DNA of 64,000 nucleotides. Origin: JAFMKE01 sp047621945. Lineage in GTDB: Bacteria; Bacteroidota; Bacteroidia; Chitinophagales; UBA8649. Positions within the stretch are counted from its first letter, which is position 1. Every line of letters begins with the position of its first letter. The notes under the pieces were generated by a model that saw only the letters and a list, made by a program, of their open reading frames with translations, was not told the DNA's origin and searched no databases. Positions 43,229-51,588 of the stretch are shown one piece after another. The DNA lies in the NCBI GenBank assembly GCA_047621945.1, contig JBLHMK010000001.1, positions 1 through 64,000 on the forward strand, in the 5' to 3' direction. The translations under genes and the position numbers were made by a program.

Positions 43229-43246
43229 GAGCTCCGCAAGGAGCTC
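43229..43246. terminator. Possible bidirectional terminator hairpin between convergent genes
   Basis: GAGCTCC and GGAGCTC flank a GCAA tetraloop. No clear T run follows on either side, so it is only a stable stem in a 95-base gap between two convergent genes. It may help end both transcripts. Confidence 0.35.
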
Positions 43247-43272
43247 TTGGTGTTTCTAGTAGTCTCGTCTTT

Positions 43273-44049
43273 CTAAATTTTCGTCTTTTTGATCATGATT
43301 TTCTCATAAAGTTTGGGAAACCATCTATTTAACCAGAATACTCTCTTCGCTGTCTTTCCTATAAGAACAAGGTCTTTTCTATTCTCAATGGCTTGAAAAA
43401 TTTGAGAAGCAACCATACTTGGGGTAAGAGCTTCTTGTGTGGAGTTTTTAAAATATTTTTGCTGGCTTTCTTGTAATTCTGTATTCACAAAACTAGGGCA
43501 GATTGTAAGCACTTGAACCTGCTCCATACGTAATTCAGCTCTTAAGCTTCCTAAATAGCCCCATACAGCATGTTTGCTAGCCGCATAGGCAGTTCTATAT
43601 AATAAAGGACTATACCCAGCTACGCTTGATACACTTGCTAGTGTGCCATGATTGCGTATGATTTCTGGTAGAGCAAAGTGGCTTAAATGAACGGTTCCCA
43701 TAAAGTTAATGTCCATTAAATTTTTGGTAGCTGATATACTAGTCTCTTTTTCTGGAGCGATGAATGTGATTCCCGCGTTGTTAATTAACATATCAATCTG
43801 ACCTAGCTGAGTTTTACATGCATTAATGAATGCTTCACAGGCTTCAGCATCTCTAATATCGACTACTTGAAGATAATGCTTGCAGTTATTGCTAGCTAAC
43901 TGCACCCTTAATTCTTCCAGCGCTTCTTCTCGAATATCAACTCCGGCAACATTCATGTTTAGCTTTACTGCTTGTAAGGCTAAAGCTTTCCCAATACCAC
44001 GTGCAATTCCCGAAATAACGATGGTTTTATTCTCAAAATTTGAAGTCAT
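43273..44049 (-). CDS. Short-chain dehydrogenase/reductase
   Basis: A 258-residue Rossmann-fold oxidoreductase; start is chosen at ATG 44049 (MTSNFENKTIVISG), since the eight extra residues from 44073 are not needed. The nucleotide motif is SGIARGIG (classic T/SGxxxGIG), the NNAGI motif is intact, and the catalytic Ser-Tyr-Lys triad appears in LASVSSVAGYSPLLYRTAYAASKHAVWG. An Asp after the second strand (VAGVDIREEAL) suggests NAD preference. It is divergent from the interrupted TfoX gene. The C-terminal part is basic and may associate with the membrane. Substrate unknown. Confidence 0.9.
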   Translation of the reverse strand: MTSNFENKTIVISGIARGIGKALALQAVKLNMNVAGVDIREEALEELRVQLASNNCKHYLQVVDIRDAEACEAFINACKTQLGQIDMLINNAGITFIAPEKETSISATKNLMDINFMGTVHLSHFALPEIIRNHGTLASVSSVAGYSPLLYRTAYAASKHAVWGYLGSLRAELRMEQVQVLTICPSFVNTELQESQQKYFKNSTQEALTPSMVASQIFQAIENRKDLVLIGKTAKRVFWLNRWFPKLYEKIMIKKTKI

Positions 44050-44106
44050 TAATTCAAAGTTAAGCTTAATCATGGAGATTTTTTATCTTCAAGGATACTA
44101 ACAACT

Positions 44107-44442
44107 ATGGCATTTAACGATGAGTTGGCAAATCGAACCCGTGTTTATTTAGGCGCACATCCAAGATTTAATGAAAAGAAAATGTTCAGTGGATTGACCT
44201 TTTTATTAGATGGAAAAATAACTGTTGGAGTTATGAAAGATCAACTCATGGTTCGAGGAATAGCTTCAAAAGAAGCTGAGTTATTATCTCAGGATGGGGT
44301 GAGTGAAATGAAATTCACTGGCAAAGCCAGGAAATAATTTATTTCTGTGAACGCATCTGCTTTTGAAAAAGAGGAACAGCTCCACTATTTTATTGAGCTA
44401 GGAATAGAACATGCAGAACATAAACTAAAAGAGAAAAAGTAA
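44107..44442 (+). pseudogene. TfoX N-terminal-domain gene interrupted by an in-frame TAA
   Basis: The first 76 codons (44107-44334) match the TfoX/Sxy N-terminal family: MAFNDELANRTRVYLG, KKMFSGLTFLLDGKITVGVM, ending MKFTGKARK. A TAA stop follows at 44335-44337. Reading straight through in the same frame gives FISVNASAFEKEEQLHYFIE and a natural ending KEKK before TAA at 44440-44442. That matches the second half of the family domain (usually KGYVFVDPEG-like, then a helix). So an intact 111-residue protein is split by a single stop codon. It may be a recent nonsense mutation, a readthrough site or a sequencing error. The gene would encode a small DNA-uptake or transcription-related protein. Confidence 0.75.
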
Positions 44443-44444
44443 GC

Positions 44445-46859
44445 CTAGTATAAAATAGGAAATTTGGCAGGATTGCTTTCATGCATCATCATATAGACTG
44501 CTTCAAAAACATCTTCTGCATTTGGCTTGCTAAAGTAATCGCCATCCGTACCATAAGCACCTCGATGAGCCTTAGCTGTTATCGTAACAGGTGCAGCATC
44601 TAAATATTTATACCCTTGTTGCTCTTCTAAAACCTTTTGCATCATGTATGCACTTGCTCCACCAGGAACATCTTCATCAAAGAAAACTACTCGATTAGTT
44701 TTCTTCACTGATTTTACGAGATGATGATGAACGTCAAAAGGTAAAAGACTTTGAATATCTATAAGCTCTACACTAATACCTTGTTCTTCTAGTTGCAATA
44801 TAGCTTTATCTGCAATTCTAACACAAGAACCATAGGTAACAAGCGTAAGGTCATTTCCTACTTGTAAGGTTTCTGGAACGCCAAGTGGCAAACAAAATTC
44901 TTCAAGATTATCCGGCATAGTTTCTTTCAAACGATAGCCATTCAAGCACTCAATGATAAGTGCAGGTTCATCACTCTTCAACATAGTGTTATAAAAACCT
45001 GCTGCTTGTGTCATATTTCTAGGAACAAGAATGTTCATACCTCGAAGTGAGTTAATGATCATTCCCATCGGAGAACCTGTATGCCAGATGCCTTCTAGGC
45101 GATGTCCTCTACTTCGAATAATTAAAGGGCAACGTTGTATCCCGTTAGTTCTGTATGTTAATGAAGCTACGTCATCGCTTAGTGGTTGTAGCCCGTATAT
45201 CAAATAGTCTAAATATTGGATTTCAGCGATAGGTCTTAAGCCTCTCATGGCCATACCTATGGCTTGCCCAACAATCGTTAACTCACGTATTCCAGTATCA
45301 AAAACACGATGAATCCCATGTTTTTCTTGTAGTCCAGCAAATCCCTGATTAACATCCCCAATTTTACCTACATCTTCACCAAATGCAATTACACGAGGAT
45401 CTCTTTTTAGCATAAGATCAAATGCGGTATTAAGAATTTCAAAACCATTTTTTTCTTCACTAGTAGAAGAAAATTTTGCACTCACTTCTTTTACTTTTAA
45501 AGCAGCATAAGGAGTTTCACTGTGAAGGTGAGTATTGAACGTCACTCTTGCTTCCGCTTCAAAATGATGTAGCCAGTTACTCAATTCCTTTTTTGCATCA
45601 TGGGTTTCCCTTCCAATTATTCTAAGTATACGTTTTGCGCTTTCTACCAAGTCCTTGTTTACCGGGTTGTATGCAGACTTCAAATCTTTTGCAACTACCG
45701 CAATTTTATCTTTTAAAGGAGAGGCTTGCTCCAGCTTTGAAATAAGCGTTTGCAATTCGGCAATTTTCGATTTAATAGGTTTATTAAACTCACTCCATGC
45801 AGTCTTCTTACTTTCTAAAACATGCTGCTTCGCTTCTTTTTCTATTTGCTCTAACTCAGCGTTACTAGCTAATTTATTATCTTCAATCCACTCCCGCATT
45901 TTCTTTAAACAATCGAAGTCTACTTCCCATTGTAATCGTTCCTTTGATTTGTACCTCTCATGCGAACCTGAGGTACTGTGACCTTGAGGTTGGGTTACTT
46001 CAGTAATATGAAACAAAGCTGGAATTTGCTTTTCTCGAACCAGTTTAATTCCTTCTTCATATACCGCGCACAATTCTGCATAATCATAAGCTTTCGCTTT
46101 AAAAATATACATCCCATTTCCATTGTCATCTATGCGAAACCCTTCTAGGACTTCAGAAATGTTTTCTTTGGTTGTTTGATACTTTTTAGGAACGGAAATA
46201 CCATATCCATCATCAAAAACAGTGAATGCCAATGGAATCTTTAATACACAAGCTGCATTGATACTTTCCCAGAAGTGACCTTCAGAAGTGCTTGCGTCTC
46301 CAATAGTTGCAAAACAAACTTCGTTGCCCCCATTTGAAAAAGGATTGTCACCCTGTAACTCTTCGTTATTTCTATAGAATTTTGATGCTAAAGCTAAACC
46401 AATTGCTCGAGGCATTTGACCGGCAGTACATGAGACATCTGCAGCAGTGTTGTATCGATTTTTTAACTCCAACCATTCTCCATCCTTATCAATCAAAGGA
46501 GAAGCGAAGTGACCATTCATTTGCCGACCATTACTACTTGGGTCTGCACCTGGCTGAGAATCTGCATATAACTGAGCATAAAACTGTTGAACTGTAATCA
46601 GTTCTTTAGCAAGCATTAAGGTTTGATCTCTATAGTAACCCGAGCGAAAATCACCTTTGTCAAAATTCTTTGACATAGCAACTTGAGCCAACTCTTTACC
46701 GTCCCCAAATATTCCAAACTTGGCTTTCCCGGTAAGGACTTCTTTCCTTCCCATTAAGCTAGCCTCTCGACTTACAACAGCCAATCGGTAGTCCTCCAAC
46801 ACTATTTTTATGTAGTCTTGTTCGATATTCCCTTTAGTGTTTTTGGTTTTTGTGGACAT
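44445..46859 (-). CDS. 2-oxoacid dehydrogenase E1, fused alpha and beta subunits (branched-chain type)
   Basis: Thiamine-diphosphate enzyme of about 804 residues, beginning at ATG 46857-46859 (the upstream 15 residues look non-coding). The N-terminal alpha half has GRQMNGHFASP, SCTAGQMPRAIGLALASK and the ThDP motif ATIGDASTSEGHFWESINAA, then a middle linker (about 320-460). The beta half starts around FEILNTAFDLMLKRDPRVIA and contains FGEDVGKIGDVNQG and YTDY-like PIAEIQYLDYLIYGLQ. The fusion resembles the 2-oxoisovalerate dehydrogenase E1 typical of Bacteroidota. The E2 and E3 partners are not adjacent. Confidence 0.92.
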   Translation of the reverse strand: MSTKTKNTKGNIEQDYIKIVLEDYRLAVVSREASLMGRKEVLTGKAKFGIFGDGKELAQVAMSKNFDKGDFRSGYYRDQTLMLAKELITVQQFYAQLYADSQPGADPSSNGRQMNGHFASPLIDKDGEWLELKNRYNTAADVSCTAGQMPRAIGLALASKFYRNNEELQGDNPFSNGGNEVCFATIGDASTSEGHFWESINAACVLKIPLAFTVFDDGYGISVPKKYQTTKENISEVLEGFRIDDNGNGMYIFKAKAYDYAELCAVYEEGIKLVREKQIPALFHITEVTQPQGHSTSGSHERYKSKERLQWEVDFDCLKKMREWIEDNKLASNAELEQIEKEAKQHVLESKKTAWSEFNKPIKSKIAELQTLISKLEQASPLKDKIAVVAKDLKSAYNPVNKDLVESAKRILRIIGRETHDAKKELSNWLHHFEAEARVTFNTHLHSETPYAALKVKEVSAKFSSTSEEKNGFEILNTAFDLMLKRDPRVIAFGEDVGKIGDVNQGFAGLQEKHGIHRVFDTGIRELTIVGQAIGMAMRGLRPIAEIQYLDYLIYGLQPLSDDVASLTYRTNGIQRCPLIIRSRGHRLEGIWHTGSPMGMIINSLRGMNILVPRNMTQAAGFYNTMLKSDEPALIIECLNGYRLKETMPDNLEEFCLPLGVPETLQVGNDLTLVTYGSCVRIADKAILQLEEQGISVELIDIQSLLPFDVHHHLVKSVKKTNRVVFFDEDVPGGASAYMMQKVLEEQQGYKYLDAAPVTITAKAHRGAYGTDGDYFSKPNAEDVFEAVYMMMHESNPAKFPILY

Positions 46860-46893
46860 ATTAATTGCTTTGATTGTTTTGTATTTGGAACTG

Positions 46894-46901
46894 CAAATAT
46901 A
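46894..46901 (-). promoter_or_regulatory. -7 promoter box of E1 gene
   Basis: Read on the minus strand this is TATATTTG, 34 bases upstream of the chosen start at 46859. It lies downstream of the start of the longer frame's first codon (46904), which supports the shorter protein. Confidence 0.45.
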
Positions 46902-46995
46902 CAAATTGCGAGGCGAATCTAAGCGTTAAATGCATGTTAATGATTTGTATGGTTTCAATTTTATTCCTTACTTTTAAGTCATAAATCAAAATACT

Positions 46996-47430
46996 ATGAA
47001 GCACTTATTTTTACTTTTATTCTTAGGCCTTAATTTAAGCAATGTAGCTTTCGCGCAAGGCAATGCGGAAATGTCTTTTGCTGAAGAAAAATTTAATTTC
47101 GGAGAATTAGACGAAGGTCCAAAAGTCAATCACGAGTTTATGTTTACGAATACAGGTACGGAAGCTTTAGTTTTGAGTAATGTGAAAGCATCTTGTGGAT
47201 GTACCACACCTTCTTGGCCTAAAGATCCTATCTTACCTGGTGAAGAAGGGAAAATTTTAGTGACCTACAATACAGCAAGAAGAATTGGATCTTTTAACAA
47301 GTCAATCACAATTACCTCAAATGCCACAGAGACTTCTAAAATTCTTTACATTTCGGGAAAAGTAAACGCCGTTCCAGAAGAGGAAACAATGCCAATTAAA
47401 CAACCTTTAATGATGGCGCCATCGAATTAA
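46996..47430 (+). CDS. DUF1573 secreted protein (second copy)
   Basis: A 144-residue protein with signal peptide MKHLFLLLFLGLNLSNVAFAQ followed by a DUF1573 domain: KFNFGELDEGPKVNHEFMFTN, then KASCGCTTPSWPKDPILPGE and TYNTARRIGSFNKSITITSN. It resembles the gene at 42758, including the Cys-Gly-Cys and Pro-Gly-Glu motifs, and lies 3.8 kb away. A near-consensus promoter (TTTG 46944, TACTTTTA 46969, spacer 21) precedes it. The C-terminal tail is more Pro/Glu-rich. Role unknown, probably envelope-associated. Confidence 0.88.
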   Translation: MKHLFLLLFLGLNLSNVAFAQGNAEMSFAEEKFNFGELDEGPKVNHEFMFTNTGTEALVLSNVKASCGCTTPSWPKDPILPGEEGKILVTYNTARRIGSFNKSITITSNATETSKILYISGKVNAVPEEETMPIKQPLMMAPSN

Positions 47431-47450
47431 TAATCAATAATTACACAATT

Positions 47451-47484
47451 AAAAAGTCCGAGTATGTACTCGGACTTTTTTTTT
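47451..47484 (+). terminator. Terminator after second DUF1573 gene
   Basis: AAAAAGTCCGAGTA pairs perfectly with TACTCGGACTTTTT, followed by a run of Ts up to 47484. A longer reading frame running into the next gene would start inside this hairpin, an argument for the shorter RidA start. Confidence 0.88.
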
Positions 47485-47491
47485 ACATTTG
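47484..47491 (+). promoter_or_regulatory. -7 promoter box of ridA-like gene
   Basis: TACATTTG matches TAnnTTTG and ends 5 bases before the ATG at 47497, just downstream of the terminator. Implies an almost leaderless mRNA. No -33 TTTG at the expected place. Confidence 0.45.
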
Positions 47492-47496
47492 TATCT

Positions 47497-47919
47497 ATGA
47501 AGATTAACACGAATAAAGCACCCAAACCAGTAGGTTCCTATCCACACGCTCGCAAGGCGGGAGATTTACTTTTTCTTTCCGGAATTGGACCTCGTTCAAC
47601 TGAAGGCGATCACACTGGAGTTCCTGGTCTCGAAACGGACAAGAACGGAAATTTTGTATCCTTCGATTTTGAAGCGCAATGTCATTCGGTTTTTCAGAAT
47701 GTCAAAGCCGTTTTGGAAGCTAGTGAGGCTGATTGGATGGATTTGGTTGATGTTACTGTCTTCTTAACAGATATGAAACGAGATTTCCATACCTACAATA
47801 GAATTTATGCAGAGTACTTCAAGGATAATCAACCTTGTAGAACGACCTGCGAGATTAAAAGCTTACCTACCCCAATTGCCATAGAATTGAAGTGCATTGC
47901 TTATTTAGGTAAGAAGTAA
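47497..47919 (+). CDS. RidA (YjgF/YER057c) family protein, 2-aminomuconate deaminase-like
   Basis: A 140-residue trimeric imine/enamine deaminase fold. The start is ATG 47497, as the longer frame begins inside a terminator hairpin. The sequence NKAPKPVGSYPHARKAGDLL, LFLSGIGPRSTEG, and the final LPTPIAIELKCIAYLG are typical, with the usual Arg in CRTTCEIKSLP that holds the substrate carboxylate. The GSYPHAR and SGIGPR forms are closer to 2-aminomuconate deaminases of tryptophan/kynurenine or aminophenol breakdown than to plain RidA, but no pathway partners are nearby. The metallo-hydrolase gene follows 10 bases later. Confidence 0.82.
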   Translation: MKINTNKAPKPVGSYPHARKAGDLLFLSGIGPRSTEGDHTGVPGLETDKNGNFVSFDFEAQCHSVFQNVKAVLEASEADWMDLVDVTVFLTDMKRDFHTYNRIYAEYFKDNQPCRTTCEIKSLPTPIAIELKCIAYLGKK

Positions 47920-47929
47920 ACCATTGTCC

Positions 47930-48952
47930 ATGAAAAAAGTCCTTTTAATAAGTATCCTAATTCTTGGAATTATTTTGGTAGGGCTATCTATACTTTGGAA
48001 TGTAAGGCCTGCTCCTGATGCTTTATCTGAATACAAAGTTGACCATAAAGAAGATTCTTACTTGGACGGACTTACTGTTCAGTTTTTAGGTAATACGAAC
48101 CTTGTATTTAGCGATGGTGAAACAAGTATAATGACTGATGGGTTTTTTACTCGCCCCAATGCATTTACCATACTTTTTGGTGAAGTTGAACCGGACATTA
48201 AACGGGTAAAAGAGAATTTGCACAACGCTGGCTTAGAAACTTTGGATGCAGTTATTCCTCTTCATTCTCACTTCGATCATGCCATGGATGCCGCGCTTGT
48301 AGCAGATCTGATGAATGCTCAATTGATAGGTTCTTCCTCTACTATTAATATCGGTCGAGGCTACGGACTTCAAGAAGAAAGTATGAGTATTCCTATATTG
48401 AATGAGCCTTTTAATATTGGGGCTTTTACTCTAACTTTTTTAACTTCTAATCATTGGCAATACCCTGACAAAAAACAAAGAGATTTGTTATTGAATCAGG
48501 ATATTGAAGAACCTTTAATTACACCTGCATCTATCTTTGATTACAAAGAAGGAATCAGCTATATGATACTATTAGAACATGGTAATCATAAAATTGCCAT
48601 TAATGGAAGCGCTGGATTTAAAGTAAATACAGTAGAAGACTTTGACGCTGATATTAGTTTCTTATCTATTGCAGGCTTAGAGTTAATGGACGGCGATTAT
48701 AATCAAGGCTATCAAACTCATGTTATAGATGCAGTCAATCCGGAAGTATTAGTTCCTATACATTGGGATGACTTTACTATTCCACTTTCTGAAGGATTAA
48801 AGACCACAAATATGCTGGTAAACTTTAAAATGGGTAGCGATTTAAGTAAAGCTTTTGAAATCATTGAAAGCAATAATTTACCTCAGAATAGAAAGATAAA
48901 AGTACTTCCGCTTTGGGAAATAATATCAGTTAAGGAATTGATTGAAAACTAA
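47930..48952 (+). CDS. Membrane-anchored metallo-beta-lactamase-fold hydrolase
   Basis: A 340-residue protein starting at ATG 47930 with a single N-terminal hydrophobic anchor (VLLISILILGIILVGLSILW). The MBL signature HSHFDH (about residue 111) is intact, and later metal-ligand candidates include NGSAGF and PVHWDDF-like IHWDD. There is no lipobox, so it is anchored in the inner membrane with the domain in the periplasm, assuming the usual topology. Similar proteins resemble UlaG/RomA-type lactonases or phospholipid-hydrolysing enzymes (NAPE-PLD-like), but the substrate cannot be decided. Follows the RidA-like gene by ten bases. Confidence 0.85.
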   Translation: MKKVLLISILILGIILVGLSILWNVRPAPDALSEYKVDHKEDSYLDGLTVQFLGNTNLVFSDGETSIMTDGFFTRPNAFTILFGEVEPDIKRVKENLHNAGLETLDAVIPLHSHFDHAMDAALVADLMNAQLIGSSSTINIGRGYGLQEESMSIPILNEPFNIGAFTLTFLTSNHWQYPDKKQRDLLLNQDIEEPLITPASIFDYKEGISYMILLEHGNHKIAINGSAGFKVNTVEDFDADISFLSIAGLELMDGDYNQGYQTHVIDAVNPEVLVPIHWDDFTIPLSEGLKTTNMLVNFKMGSDLSKAFEIIESNNLPQNRKIKVLPLWEIISVKELIEN

Positions 48953-48955
48953 GCC

Positions 48956-50296
48956 TTAGAATATAGGTGTATCAATAAAAATTCTGACGTTTCCATCTTT
49001 GTCTTTTGAAGTCTCTTTAAATTGCTCATACAATTCTGGTCTGTCGTAAATTACAAAGTAATTGAAAGGGTCATTGATTATACTGTTCTTTATCTTGATA
49101 AAAGGATCTCCAGCATATGAGTTGTACAAACCTAATTTCACATCTTGCTCTTTGTAATACTTTTGAGCAATACCTCGATACAATTTATCGACGGTTTCTT
49201 GGTCTCCAACCGTCATCCAAGTAAACAACAATTTGTCAGTTAGTTTTAAGCTTGCTAGGACTTTAAAAATCCCTTTAGGATTGTCTAGCATGAAAGAAAA
49301 ATAATCTCCCCAATTAACCGCAACACAAGCCGCTTTCATTTTGCCATTTTCATCAGCCAACATGTAAGCGCCTGAAGTTTTTGAATAATTCACGATTCGT
49401 TCATAGAAATGATAGAATTCTTCAAAACTAGGATATTGATTGAACATGTAATTCCCTCGATGGGCTTGACTCATGTCGAACAATTCTTCTAGCCGAACTT
49501 TATCATGTGTAATATCTACTAATTGTTTGCGATACTTGGTGCGACCATAAAATAAAGAAAGGTGTGAGTTGTTGGTAACAGGCCAAATATCCCATTTCTT
49601 ATTGTAATGTTCTGCTAATTTTTTTAACGCACGATTAATTCTTTCGTTTGCTTTACCCATTGCCGCATAGACAAAGTGAACGTTATTTTGATTAACTAAG
49701 TCTAACAAGATGGTAAACATGGTAGAAAATACTCCCGTACGTCTATATATTTTTTGACCATTTCTAAGGCCTTCACTAATTCGAAGTAAGTTATAATAAT
49801 ATCCTTTATGTCGTTCTTCTCCTTCTAATCCATCGGTAAATTCAAATTCATTTGCATGCACATAACCGGCCAACTTATAGGGACACAAACCTTCTGCATC
49901 TTTTTTATCTTCTTCAACATCTAAAGCTAATACAACTATAGCGTTGTCGTTTATTGACTCCAATGAAGCAGGCACATCGTGAAAGTATATTTGAAAATTC
50001 AGTTTACCTTCCGTTCCTTTATCATCTTGATGTTTTTCTGGAACAGAGATGACTTCTTTACATTCACCAAAAAAGTAATCTAAATCGCCTTTTAATCCGA
50101 AAAGTTGAAAGAGTTTATCTGCAGAATGCAAGTACTTAATAGGAAATGCAAAAAGTGCTAATCGGCCATCAAAACGGTCGAGACAATCTATTTGAATAGT
50201 TTTATAGTTCAAAGTGCCCTTACCTTCTATGGTAATGCTATCTTTTGAATCATGAATATTATCTTCGAAAAAATAATGATAATTTCTATGTTTCAT
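48956..50296 (-). CDS. GNAT-like acyltransferase, candidate bacterial ceramide synthase
   Basis: A 446-residue cytoplasmic protein. A GNAT-like core is seen at about 150-240, with RTGVFSTMFTILLDLVNQNN and FVYAAMGKANERINRALKKL (the acyl-CoA-binding loop and following helix pattern). A second region (290-400) looks like another partial GNAT domain. There is no exact motif that proves acyl transfer. It starts 32 bases after the stop codon of the serine palmitoyltransferase gene, on the same strand, and the opposite strand next to that has a CerR-like reductase. In Caulobacter, a GNAT protein (bCerS) acylates the sphingoid base. By context this could be the equivalent. Inference only. Confidence 0.6.
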   Translation of the reverse strand: MKHRNYHYFFEDNIHDSKDSITIEGKGTLNYKTIQIDCLDRFDGRLALFAFPIKYLHSADKLFQLFGLKGDLDYFFGECKEVISVPEKHQDDKGTEGKLNFQIYFHDVPASLESINDNAIVVLALDVEEDKKDAEGLCPYKLAGYVHANEFEFTDGLEGEERHKGYYYNLLRISEGLRNGQKIYRRTGVFSTMFTILLDLVNQNNVHFVYAAMGKANERINRALKKLAEHYNKKWDIWPVTNNSHLSLFYGRTKYRKQLVDITHDKVRLEELFDMSQAHRGNYMFNQYPSFEEFYHFYERIVNYSKTSGAYMLADENGKMKAACVAVNWGDYFSFMLDNPKGIFKVLASLKLTDKLLFTWMTVGDQETVDKLYRGIAQKYYKEQDVKLGLYNSYAGDPFIKIKNSIINDPFNYFVIYDRPELYEQFKETSKDKDGNVRIFIDTPIF

Positions 50297-50328
50297 GGCT
50301 TGGTTTGGTGTTTGGATAATGAAACTGA

Positions 50329-51519
50329 CTAAATAAGGCCTATTTTTTTACCTATTTTTTTAAATGTACTAACGATGTATTCTAGATGCTCTGGCTCATG
50401 AGTTGCCATGTAACTTGTACGTAACATTTGCATGCCAGGAGGTATTGCCGGTGAAATAAAAGCGTTTACAAAAACACCTTCATCATAAAGCATTCTCCAA
50501 ATTTTAAAAGTCTTTTCATCATCCCCAATAATAACAGGAACAATGGCAGTTTCGCCATCCACCACTTGAAAGCCTGAGTCTTTTAATCCTCGTCTAACAA
50601 ACTCTGTATTGGCACAAACTTTTTTAGGTAAATCCGGATTAGCTTTCAATACTTCAAGCGCAGCTAAAGCACTTGCCACTGAGGCAGGTGAGGGCGATGC
50701 ACTAAAAATTAAAGCAGATGATTTATGTCTTAAATAGTTGATTACCTTTTCTTCGCCTACCACAAAACCACCAATTGAGGCTAAGGTTTTGCTGAAGGTG
50801 CTAAGTATCAAGTCTGCATCATCTTGCACGCCAAAATGATGAGCGGTTCCTCTACCACCAGGGCCGATAACACCAAAAGCATGAGCATCATCTACCACTA
50901 CATTTGCATTATATTTTTTCCCTAATGCAGTCAACTGGTCTAGTGAAACAATTGACCCAAAGGTGCTGAAAACCCCATCGGTCGCAATCAATTTCCCATC
51001 TTCTAAAGGAAGCTTGGAAAGTCTCTTTTCAAGGTCTTCCATATCATTGTGTCGATATCTAAGCACATTGATGTTTAAGCTGGACGCAATCATATTTCCC
51101 GCTACAATACTTGCATGATTATCTCTATCTGAAAGAATATGTTCTCCTCTTCCAACTAATGGAGTTATTACACCTTGCCCTGCTTGAAAACCCGTGCTAA
51201 AAAGTAAAGCTGATTCTTTGCCCATAAATTTGGCAATCTTATCTTCCATTTCAACGTGTAAATCGATGGTCCCTGTTAGGAAACGGGAACCAGAACAAGA
51301 TGTTCCATATTTTTCAATAGCCTTAATTGCGGCTTCTTTAACATGCGGATGAGTGGTTAATCCAAGGTAGTTGTTTGAACCTGCCATTACTACTTTCTTA
51401 CCTTCCATGGTAACCACTGGTCCTTCACTATCTTGTATTTCTCGAAAATAAGGGTAGATTCCTTGCTCTTTTACTTCTTCTGATCGATTAAAAGCTCTGC
51501 ATTTATCTAAAATCTGCAT
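50329..51519 (-). CDS. spt: Serine palmitoyltransferase (alpha-oxoamine synthase family)
   Basis: PLP-dependent enzyme of 396 residues condensing an acyl-CoA with serine to start sphingolipid synthesis. Start at ATG 51517-51519 avoids a seven-residue extension. It has the family motif AGSNNYLGLTTHPHV, the cofactor-binding VVVDDAHAFGVIGPGGRG, and the Schiff-base Lys244 in STFSKTLASIGG. The closest relatives also include 2-amino-3-ketobutyrate CoA ligase and KBL/BioF, so sphingolipid use rests on the neighbours (CerR-like and GNAT-like genes) and on Bacteroidota commonly making sphingolipids. First gene of the minus-strand pair and divergent from cerR-like. Confidence 0.85.
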   Translation of the reverse strand: MQILDKCRAFNRSEEVKEQGIYPYFREIQDSEGPVVTMEGKKVVMAGSNNYLGLTTHPHVKEAAIKAIEKYGTSCSGSRFLTGTIDLHVEMEDKIAKFMGKESALLFSTGFQAGQGVITPLVGRGEHILSDRDNHASIVAGNMIASSLNINVLRYRHNDMEDLEKRLSKLPLEDGKLIATDGVFSTFGSIVSLDQLTALGKKYNANVVVDDAHAFGVIGPGGRGTAHHFGVQDDADLILSTFSKTLASIGGFVVGEEKVINYLRHKSSALIFSASPSPASVASALAALEVLKANPDLPKKVCANTEFVRRGLKDSGFQVVDGETAIVPVIIGDDEKTFKIWRMLYDEGVFVNAFISPAIPPGMQMLRTSYMATHEPEHLEYIVSTFKKIGKKIGLI

Positions 51520-51588
51520 TATTACTAGTTTAAATTTCAAGCGAAGTTACTTTTTTCTTATTATTGCCATTCAACTTACACACAGAAT

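Noticed and set aside
43229..43246. A strong intrinsic terminator between the first DUF1573 gene and the SDR gene
   Set aside because: The stem is good but no T run follows on either side, so it is listed only as a possible terminator with low confidence.
47464..47496. An N-terminal extension of the RidA-like protein
   Set aside because: The first codons lie inside the terminator hairpin of the previous gene, and the family normally begins at the ATG at 47497.
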